Positions 5,462 to 11,120 of a stretch of 11,120 bases of DNA are shown piece by piece. How positions within the stretch are numbered: the first letter of the stretch is position 1; each line of letters begins with the position of its first letter. Source of the stretch: Atribacteria bacterium SCGC AAA255-G05 (lineage in GTDB: Bacteria > Atribacterota > Phoenicimicrobiia > Phoenicimicrobiales > Phoenicimicrobiaceae). The stretch spans positions 1 through 11,120 of the forward strand of contig ASPA01000068.1 in assembly GCA_000405605.1 (NCBI GenBank). Reading direction: 5' to 3'. The notes beneath the pieces are model-generated. The model was not told the origin of the DNA. It ran no database searches and saw only the letters and a program-made list of their open reading frames with translations. The translations under genes and the position numbers were made by a program.

Positions 5462-6835
5462 TTAATTAAGGGCAAGATCTATAGCTTCTTGAACAGTCTT
5501 TACTCCTATAATCTCTAAACCCTTTTTTGATGAAAAATTGCTTAAATTCTTTAAATTACTTTTTGGAATAATACATCTTTTAAAGCCCATTTTAGATACT
5601 TCCTGTATCCGCTTTTCTACTTGATTCACCATCCTGACTTCTCCGGCCAGCCCTACTTCTCCAAATATAACTGTTGCAGGATCAATCGGCACATCCTTAA
5701 AGCTTGAGGCTACAGCTATAATAATAGCCAAATCTAAGGCAGGTTCTAATACTTTTATTCCCCCAGCAATATTTACATGAACATCTTGAGAGTGTAAGGA
5801 ATATCCCACTCTTTTTTCGAGAACCGCCAGGATAAGTAAAACCCGATTATAGTCTACGCCAGTAGTCATTCTTCGAGGTATACCCAGGTTGCTATAACTC
5901 ACCAAGGCTTGCATCTCTACCAATAATGGCCTACTGCCTTCAAAGGTAGCTGCCACCACTGAACCAGAAACATGAGAAGGTTTTTCTGAAAGAAGTAATT
6001 CAGAAGGGTTTAATACTTCTACTAATCCTTTTTCTCCCATTTTAAATATTCCCAATTCATTGGTAGAACCAAATCTATTCTTTGTAGAGCGAAGTATCCG
6101 GTAAATATTGTATTGTTCACCCTCCAGATAGAGAACAGTGTCTACAATATGTTCAAGAACTTTAGGCCCAGCTAGTATCCCTCCTTTAGTTACATGTCCA
6201 ATAATAAAGACAGAAATTTCTTTACTTTTAGCTAAACGCATTAATTGAGCAGTACATTCTCTTACTTGACTAATACTTCCCGGTGAGGAACTAATCTCGT
6301 AATCATTAATAGTTTGAATGGAATCTACAATAACCACTTTTGGTTTAATTTCACTGATATGTTTTTTTATAACTTCTATATCGGTTTCGGAAACTAAAAA
6401 AAGCTTTTCCGCAAAAACACCTAATCGGGTAGCTCTTAATTTAATTTGATAAAGTGATTCTTCTGCAGAAATATATAAAATTACCCCACAGTTGCTGCTC
6501 AAGGAATTGGCTATTTGTAAAAGAAGGGTAGATTTTCCAATACCCGGTTCTCCCCCAACTAATATTAGAGAACCAGGGACAATCCCCCCACCTAATACTC
6601 TATCAAACTCCGAAATTTCTGTTTTATATCTCGATTTACCTTCTTCAATCTCAATTTTACTAATGGGCAAAGGTATAGAATGCCCTTCGGGATGAAGAGA
6701 ATATTTCTTCTCTTCTTTAAGTACTTCTTCAATTAAGGTATTCCATCCATCACAATCAGGGCAGCGCCCTAACCATCGTGAAGATTCATAGCCACATTGC
6801 TGGCATCGAAAAATAGTCTTTTTCTCTTTGCTCAT
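5462..6835 (-). CDS. radA: DNA repair protein RadA
   Basis: RecA-like ATPase/helicase that drives branch migration in homologous recombination and repair. At 457 residues it is full length with all family parts: an N-terminal zinc finger C11-x2-C14...C25-x2-C28; Walker A GEPGIGKST at 95-103; Walker B VVIVDSIQT (167-175); the RadA signature KNRFG (252-256); and a C-terminal Lon-protease-like domain (about 285-455) with GGIKVLEPALDLA and FGEVGLAGEVR. The ATG is preceded by AAAGGAG. It lies 24 bases after clpC, so co-transcription with clpC is likely. It is the last minus-strand gene before the convergent plus-strand gene; no terminator hairpin was seen after it. Confidence 0.97.
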   Translation of the reverse strand: MSKEKKTIFRCQQCGYESSRWLGRCPDCDGWNTLIEEVLKEEKKYSLHPEGHSIPLPISKIEIEEGKSRYKTEISEFDRVLGGGIVPGSLILVGGEPGIGKSTLLLQIANSLSSNCGVILYISAEESLYQIKLRATRLGVFAEKLFLVSETDIEVIKKHISEIKPKVVIVDSIQTINDYEISSSPGSISQVRECTAQLMRLAKSKEISVFIIGHVTKGGILAGPKVLEHIVDTVLYLEGEQYNIYRILRSTKNRFGSTNELGIFKMGEKGLVEVLNPSELLLSEKPSHVSGSVVAATFEGSRPLLVEMQALVSYSNLGIPRRMTTGVDYNRVLLILAVLEKRVGYSLHSQDVHVNIAGGIKVLEPALDLAIIIAVASSFKDVPIDPATVIFGEVGLAGEVRMVNQVEKRIQEVSKMGFKRCIIPKSNLKNLSNFSSKKGLEIIGVKTVQEAIDLALN

Positions 6836-6859
6836 TTTAGCTCCTTTATTTTAATCTGA

Positions 6860-9298
6860 TTATTTCTTCTTTTTGGAAAATATTATTTTCCCGCCCTTTG
6901 TCTTAATTAATATACAATCCCCTTCCTTAAACTCACCAGCCAATAACTTCTCAGAAATAGGATTTTCTATCAATCTTTCAATAGTCCGCCTTAAAGGACG
7001 AGCTCCAAAATTAGAATCATAACCCTCTTTGGTTAATAATTCTTTAACTTCCTCAGCCGTTTCCAGGTCAATCTTTTGCTCTTTTAATAATATTTTGACT
7101 TCATTATTTAATATTAGAGTTGCAATTTTTTTAATTTCCTCCTTAGTAAGGGACTTAAAGACTATTACCTCATCAATTCGATTTAAAAATTCCGGTCGGA
7201 AGGTTTTATTTAACTCTCCCATTACTCTATTTTTTATATCTTTATAGGAAATCTCTTCAGGTTCATTAGTCCCCCGAAATCCTAAAGTGGCTCCCTTTTT
7301 AATTAAGGTAGCCCCAACATTGGAAGTCATAATAATAACTGTATTTTTAAAATCTACTACTCTCCCCTGGGAATCAGTCAACCTGCCATCTTCAAAAATC
7401 TGCAGTAAAATATTAAAGACATCAGGGTGTGCTTTTTCTATTTCATCTAACAATACTACCGAATAAGGTTTTCTCCTTACTTTTTCAGTTAATTGACCTC
7501 CCTCTTCATACCCCACATAACCAGGGGGGGCTCCAACCAATCGGGAAACAGCAAATTTTTCCATGTATTCAGACATATCTAAACTGATTAAAGCATTTTC
7601 GTCACCAAAAAGAAATTCAGCTAAAGTACGGGCTAATTCTGTTTTACCTACTCCGGTAGGTCCTAAAAATATAAAAGAACCAATGGGACGTTTGGGGCTT
7701 TTCATTCCGGCTCGGGCTCTTCTTATGGCTTTAGAAATAGATATTATAGCTTCATCCTGTCCAATTATCCTTTTATGCAATTCCTCCTCCATTCTAAGTA
7801 GTTTTTGTGCCTCTTCCTCTTTAAGAGAAAAAATTGGAATCCCGGTCCAGCTGGAAACAATTTCTGCAATATCTTCTTCTGTAACTCCTACTTTGTTAAC
7901 CCTTCTTCTAGTCTCCCATTTTTCTTTCATCTTTTGGAGTTCATCTTCTAGTTTTTTTTCTTTATCCCTTAATCGAGCCGCTTTCTCAAATTCCTGCAAC
8001 TTTACTGTGGATTCCTTTTCCTTCCTTATTTTATTTAATCCAATTTCTACTTCTTTCATATCGGGTGGGGAAATGGTGTTTTGTAATTTAATCCGGGAAG
8101 CCGCTTCGTCTACCAGATCGATAGCTTTATCCGGTAAAAATCTGCCTGAAACATAACGAGCTGATAAATGAGCTGCTGCCTCTAAGGCTTCATCGGTAAT
8201 TTTTATCTTGTGATGGGCTTCATACTTGTCTCTAAGCCCTTGCAATATTTTAACGGTCTGTTCTATTGAGGGTTCGGAAATATAAATTGGTTGAAATCTG
8301 CGCTCTAAAGCAGCATCTTTTTCAATATACTTGCGGTATTCATCGGCAGTAGTTGCCCCAATAACTTGAAGCTCTCCCCTTGCTAAAGCAGGCTTTAATA
8401 TATTAGAAGCGTCTATTGCCCCTTCAGCTGCTCCGGCACCTACCAGAGTATGGATTTCATCAATAAATAATATAACATCATTTGATTCCTGAACCTCTTT
8501 GACAATCTTCTTTAATCTCTTCTCAAATTCACCTCGGTATTTAGTGCCAGCAACAATTAAAGCCAGGTCAAGACAGATAATTTTTTTTTCTTTTAATATC
8601 TCAGGAACATCATTATTAGTTATCTTTTGAGCCAAACCTTCCACAATAGCCGTCTTTCCTACCCCGGCTTCTCCTATTATGCAGGGATTATTTTTCTTTC
8701 TTCTACTTAAAATTTGTATCACTCTTTGAATTTCCGTGCTCCTGCCAATAACCGGATCTAATTTATCTTCTCGAGCCAATTTGTTTAAATCTCTTCCAAA
8801 TTCATCTAAAGCAGGAGTCTTAGTTGTTCTTTTTCCTGGAGCAGATGGAAAACCTTGTGTTCCACTCTCCATTAGAACTTTCATAATCTCTGAATAAACA
8901 TTATCCAGATTAATACCCAAGTCTGCTAAAATTCTAACCGCTACTCCACTTCCTTCTTTTATTAACCCCAATAATATGTGTTCGGTGCCAATATAGTTAT
9001 TTTTTAATTGACTTGCCTCTTGAGAGGCTAATTCTAAGATTTTTTTTGCTCGAGGAGTAAAAGCAATTTCACCTACTTGTTGATACTCGCCTTTTCCTAC
9101 TAATCGTTCTACCTCTTCTACTACTTTATCTATATTCACCCCCAATTGTCTTAAAACCTGGGAGGCAACTCCTTCTTCTTCTTTTATTAAACCAATAAGA
9201 ATATGTTCAGTCCCTATGTATTCATGATTTAGGTTTATCGCTTCTTCTTGAGCTATCATTATAGCCCTCTTTGCTTTTTCAGTATATCTTTTAAACAT
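6860..9298 (-). CDS. clpC: ATP-dependent Clp protease ATP-binding subunit ClpC
   Basis: Hsp100 AAA+ unfoldase that feeds substrates, including arginine-phosphorylated proteins, to ClpP. It has 812 residues, the usual ClpC length. Two Clp N repeats lie at about 1-145 (YIGTEHIL twice, 27-34 and 102-109). NBD1 has Walker A GEAGVGKT (209-216), pore loop KYRG (253-256) and Walker B FIDE (278-281). A UVR-containing M domain spans about 420-465. NBD2 has Walker A GPTGVGKT (546-553), pore loop GYVG (593-596) and Walker B LLDE (616-619). LGF (672-674) is at the place of the ClpP-docking loop. The ribosome site GGAAGGA lies rather far (12 bases) from the ATG, so initiation may be weak. It is separated from mcsB by 324 bases of repeats, unlike the tight Bacillus operon. 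CtsR boxes, if present, would lie beyond the right edge. Confidence 0.97.
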   Translation of the reverse strand: MFKRYTEKAKRAIMIAQEEAINLNHEYIGTEHILIGLIKEEEGVASQVLRQLGVNIDKVVEEVERLVGKGEYQQVGEIAFTPRAKKILELASQEASQLKNNYIGTEHILLGLIKEGSGVAVRILADLGINLDNVYSEIMKVLMESGTQGFPSAPGKRTTKTPALDEFGRDLNKLAREDKLDPVIGRSTEIQRVIQILSRRKKNNPCIIGEAGVGKTAIVEGLAQKITNNDVPEILKEKKIICLDLALIVAGTKYRGEFEKRLKKIVKEVQESNDVILFIDEIHTLVGAGAAEGAIDASNILKPALARGELQVIGATTADEYRKYIEKDAALERRFQPIYISEPSIEQTVKILQGLRDKYEAHHKIKITDEALEAAAHLSARYVSGRFLPDKAIDLVDEAASRIKLQNTISPPDMKEVEIGLNKIRKEKESTVKLQEFEKAARLRDKEKKLEDELQKMKEKWETRRRVNKVGVTEEDIAEIVSSWTGIPIFSLKEEEAQKLLRMEEELHKRIIGQDEAIISISKAIRRARAGMKSPKRPIGSFIFLGPTGVGKTELARTLAEFLFGDENALISLDMSEYMEKFAVSRLVGAPPGYVGYEEGGQLTEKVRRKPYSVVLLDEIEKAHPDVFNILLQIFEDGRLTDSQGRVVDFKNTVIIMTSNVGATLIKKGATLGFRGTNEPEEISYKDIKNRVMGELNKTFRPEFLNRIDEVIVFKSLTKEEIKKIATLILNNEVKILLKEQKIDLETAEEVKELLTKEGYDSNFGARPLRRTIERLIENPISEKLLAGEFKEGDCILIKTKGGKIIFSKKKK

Positions 9299-9368
9299 TC
9301 TTTACGCACATCCTTCCATTTTAGTAAATAATTTTATTTTTATCTTATTTTTTAAATTAGTTAGTTAA

Positions 9369-9400
9369 TAACAATTGAATAATTGACCGATTCACCAATT
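9369..9400. repeat. Octamer block of CCAATT type, between mcsB and clpC
   Basis: Four 8-base units: TAACAATT, GAATAATT, GACCGATT, CACCAATT. This is the same family as 2829-2860 and 5124-5171. It directly abuts the hairpin cluster that starts at 9403. Confidence 0.7.
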
Positions 9401-9402
9401 AA

Positions 9403-9455
9403 GTAGGGGTCGAATTTATTCGACCCAAAATGGGTTCGATAAATCGAACCCCTAC
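9403..9455. repeat. REP-like paired-hairpin element (53 bases)
   Basis: Two perfect 9-base-pair palindromes, GGGTCGAAT/ATTCGACCC (9407-9426) and GGGTTCGAT/ATCGAACCC (9432-9451), lie head to head within outer arms GTAGGGG (9403-9409) and CCCCTAC (9449-9455). The second half is a near inverted copy of the first, so the whole element is an imperfect palindrome. This is the layout of a paired REP element. No long T-run follows, so it is not a standard intrinsic terminator. Confidence 0.8.
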
Positions 9456-9464
9456 GTTTACATA

Positions 9465-9487
9465 GACAGGCGAAACGCCTGTCCTAC
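9465..9487. repeat. REP-like hairpin with CTACG end
   Basis: GACAGGCG (9465-9472) and CGCCTGTC (9476-9483) form a perfect 8-base-pair stem with an AAA loop, followed by CTACG. The stem sequence is unrelated to its neighbours, but the CTACG end is the same as in the 9403-9455 element. Confidence 0.75.
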
Positions 9488-9507
9488 GGTTTTATATAAA
9501 TTATTGA

Positions 9508-9531
9508 GGGCGTATGGCAATACGTCCCTAC
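9508..9531. repeat. REP-like hairpin GGGCGTAT/ATACGTCCC
   Basis: GGGCGTAT (9508-9515) pairs with ATACGTCCC (9520-9528) through eight pairs with one bulged T, around the loop GGCA, and ends in CTAC. It is the last hairpin of the cluster and directly precedes the 89-base repeat copy at 9542. Confidence 0.7.
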
Positions 9532-9541
9532 TTCTTTTTTC

Positions 9542-9630
9542 AAACTTGTAACTTGCAACCCGTAAATTGTTACTAATTACTCATTACTTATCACTGTTTT
9601 TCTATACGCTCTACGCTAAACGCTATCCGC
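9542..9630. repeat. 89-base composite heptamer repeat, copy 2 (overlaps the mcsB end)
   Basis: AAACTTG, TAACTTG, CAACCCG, TAAATTG, TTACTAA, TTACTCA, TTACTTA, TCACTGT (9542-9597), a T-rich link, then TATACGC, TCTACGC, TAAACGC, TATCCGC (9603-9630). It has the same length and layout as 3032-3120. Its last units cover the mcsB stop codon (TAG, 9623-9625) and part of its final two codons. Confidence 0.85.
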
Positions 9631-10696
9631 TAATTTTATCTCTAATCAATATTGCTCTTTGCAAATCCCGGCTAAAAGGGTCTAAATCTTTGCCTGCTAA
9701 CATTTGCAAATAAGCAGGTTGTATTAGTAGCATCAATTTATTTAAAGTCCCTAATTTAGGATGGGAAATTATCCCTAACTCTACTCCAAACCTTAATTTA
9801 GATAAAAGCTCCATTGCTTCAGCTGAAGATATAATACGAGCACTACTCAAAATACCATAAGCTCTCCAGGCTTGATCTTCCAACTGACTTTTAGAATTAG
9901 ATAATAGATCTCTTCTTATTTTCTTTTCCTTGTTTATTATTTGTTGATTAACCTTTTCCAAATTATCAATAATTTCCTCTTCGGAAAGACCTAAAGTAAT
10001 TTGGTTGGAAACCTGAAATAAATTTCCCATTACTTCAGTTCCCTCTCCGTAAAATCCTCTTACTACGTAACCTATTTTAGATATGGCTTTTAATATGTCA
10101 TTTATACCGTTTACCATTGCCAGGGCCGGTAGGTGTAACATTATTGAAGCCCTCATCCCGGTTCCTACATTAGTGGGGCAGGAAGTTAAATATCCTTCTT
10201 TTTCGCTAAAGGCATAAGTTACCTTTTTTTCAATTTTATTGTCAATCTCATTGATAAGTTCCCAAATATTATTTAATTGCAACCCTGAAAGTAAATATTG
10301 AATTCGAAAATGGTCTTCTTCGTTAATCATTATGCTCAATGTTTCTTTTTGATTAAAAACACAACCCCTATAAAGGCGTTTCTCTCTAGCATGATAAATA
10401 CTAATTAGATGTTTTTCCACTAAAAATTGACTTTCCAGGGGAGTCAATTCATCTAATAAAAGTAAGTTAGAATCCTTAAAAAGAGAATCTTCTTCTATAA
10501 CCTGTCGACTAAGCTCAAAGATATTCTTTAGTTCTGCTTTTTCAGCCCTTGGTGAAAAGGGAATACCTTCCACATTACGAGCCAATCTAATTCTTGAGCT
10601 TATTACTATATCAGATAAAGGGCCTTGTCCATTGGTCCATTCAGCAGTAGATTCTTTCAAATTTTGCAATATTTTACTTTTATCTTTATTTTGCAT
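9623..10696 (-). CDS. mcsB: Protein-arginine kinase McsB
   Basis: Phosphagen-kinase-like enzyme that phosphorylates arginines on damaged proteins and on CtsR, marking them for ClpC-ClpP. It has 357 residues, the normal length. Visible motifs are SSRIRLARN (33-41, nucleotide binding), NEEDHFR (125-131), the catalytic stretch TSCPTNVGTGMRAS (171-184) with the conserved Cys at 173, GEGTE (217-221), and the C-terminal RDLQRA (343-348), which matches the RDXXRA phosphoarginine-sensing motif. The ATG overlaps the end of mcsA by 11 bases and has an AAAGGA site within mcsA, so translation is likely coupled. The last codons and the TAG stop lie in a heptamer repeat, so the extreme C-terminus may have been reshaped by the repeat. 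Confidence 0.97.
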   Translation of the reverse strand: MQNKDKSKILQNLKESTAEWTNGQGPLSDIVISSRIRLARNVEGIPFSPRAEKAELKNIFELSRQVIEEDSLFKDSNLLLLDELTPLESQFLVEKHLISIYHAREKRLYRGCVFNQKETLSIMINEEDHFRIQYLLSGLQLNNIWELINEIDNKIEKKVTYAFSEKEGYLTSCPTNVGTGMRASIMLHLPALAMVNGINDILKAISKIGYVVRGFYGEGTEVMGNLFQVSNQITLGLSEEEIIDNLEKVNQQIINKEKKIRRDLLSNSKSQLEDQAWRAYGILSSARIISSAEAMELLSKLRFGVELGIISHPKLGTLNKLMLLIQPAYLQMLAGKDLDPFSRDLQRAILIRDKISG

Positions 10697-11120
10697 TTTT
10701 TTCCTTTAATACTCCTTCAAGCTTCGATATCTCATCTCTCGTCTTTGCTGCCATCTCGTATTCTTCTTTTAATACCAGTTCCTGCAATTCCTTCTTTAGT
10801 TGTTTGATTTTCTCTATTTTATTCAATTTACCTCTAGATTGTCGCGGTATTTTCCCCACATGTTCACTATTTCCATGTAACCTTCTTAAAAGAGGAGTTA
10901 ACTGTTCTCTGAAATCGTGATAACACACACTACAGCCTAACTTTCCAGATTGTTTAAACTCATCATAGGTTAAATGGCAATTGCTGCACTTTATCTCTTT
11001 GCCCGGAATAACCCCTTCCTCTTTGTGGTAAAGGTCTATAGCATTTAACAGTCCTGCCAGTAGATCATTAATGTCAAACTGGGGAAGAGGGAATATGGAA
11101 AATTTATCACTAAAGATGGA
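10686..11120 (-). CDS. mcsA: McsA, activator of protein-arginine kinase (5' end outside the window)
   Basis: Zinc-binding partner that activates McsB. The frame stays open without a stop from 10686 to the window edge, giving 144 residues; comparison with the roughly 185-residue Bacillus protein suggests about 40 N-terminal residues, with the first CxxC pairs, are missing. Visible are the linker FDINDLLAGLLN, the second zinc site (KCSNC and GCSVC), the segment FREQLTPLLRRLHG followed by HVGKIP, and a C-terminal UVR domain (IEKIKQLKKELQELVLKEEY onward). A GTG at 10926-10928 would make an 80-residue product, but it lies inside the second zinc knuckle and is not the true start. It overlaps mcsB by 11 bases. 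ctsR would be expected just beyond the right edge. Confidence 0.94.
   Translation of the reverse strand, partial: SIFSDKFSIFPLPQFDINDLLAGLLNAIDLYHKEEGVIPGKEIKCSNCHLTYDEFKQSGKLGCSVCYHDFREQLTPLLRRLHGNSEHVGKIPRQSRGKLNKIEKIKQLKKELQELVLKEEYEMAAKTRDEISKLEGVLKEKNAK

Noticed and set aside
7563..8156. Long plus-strand open frame antisense to clpC (about 197 codons)
   Set aside because: It mirrors the conserved clpC reading frame, has a serine/leucine-rich composition typical of an antisense shadow, lacks a ribosome site, and clpC is unambiguous on the other strand.
9403..9531. Rho-independent terminator of mcsB
   Set aside because: The hairpins are strong but are not followed by a clear T-run on the minus strand, and three different palindromes in a row with shared CTACG ends fit REP-like elements better. 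Partial termination remains possible.
10686..10928. An 80-residue gene starting at GTG 10926-10928
   Set aside because: The frame continues upstream without a stop and encodes the McsA zinc knuckle and linker; the GTG is internal.

Overview
This is an AT-rich bacterial segment whose protein-coding core is the stress and proteolysis neighbourhood typical of Bacillota. Read on the minus strand, from high to low coordinates, it is mcsA (5' end cut by the window edge), mcsB, clpC, radA, a PIN/TRAM membrane protein gene (yacL type), cysS and sigH, followed by tRNA-Thr(TGT), tRNA-Tyr(GTA) and a cut tRNA-Thr(GGT). Gene content and order, a SigH very close to the Bacillus protein and strong Shine-Dalgarno (SD) sequences suggest a clostridia-like low-GC bacterium. 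The trimmed operon and the repeat-laden spacers also leave room for an uncultured lineage with a Bacillota-like gene order. The sequence alone does not fix the phylum.

Right part (5462-11120): mcsA and mcsB overlap by 11 bases. A 324-base spacer full of repeats separates mcsB from clpC, and radA follows clpC after 24 bases. McsB phosphorylates arginines on damaged proteins, McsA activates McsB, and ClpC unfolds the tagged proteins for ClpP. RadA is the recombination ATPase that commonly sits beside this operon.

Middle (3127-5461): where Bacillus has disA there is instead a plus-strand gene for a 132-residue, cysteine-containing protein that looks distantly MazG-like. It diverges from yacL, and each of the two genes has a consensus sigma-70/sigma-A promoter. 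ispD, ispF, gltX, cysE, mrnC and rlmB, usual in this neighbourhood in Bacillus, are absent, so the island is a compact version.

Left part (1-2796): cysS, sigH and a tRNA cluster with its own strong promoter and upstream A/T tracts. The Thr(TGT)-Tyr-Thr(GGT) order suggests that tuf, secE and nusG lie beyond the left edge.

The most unusual feature is the spacers. All six of the longer ones (149-334, 1109-1377, 2797-3126, 4252-4718, 5118-5461 and 9299-9622) consist largely of short tandem repeats with a strict 7-base or 8-base period. Several families recur in the same order and register, and some copies run into stop codons. The mcsB-clpC spacer also holds a cluster of REP-like hairpins. These patterns, and the divergent cysteine protein, are the points most worth following up.
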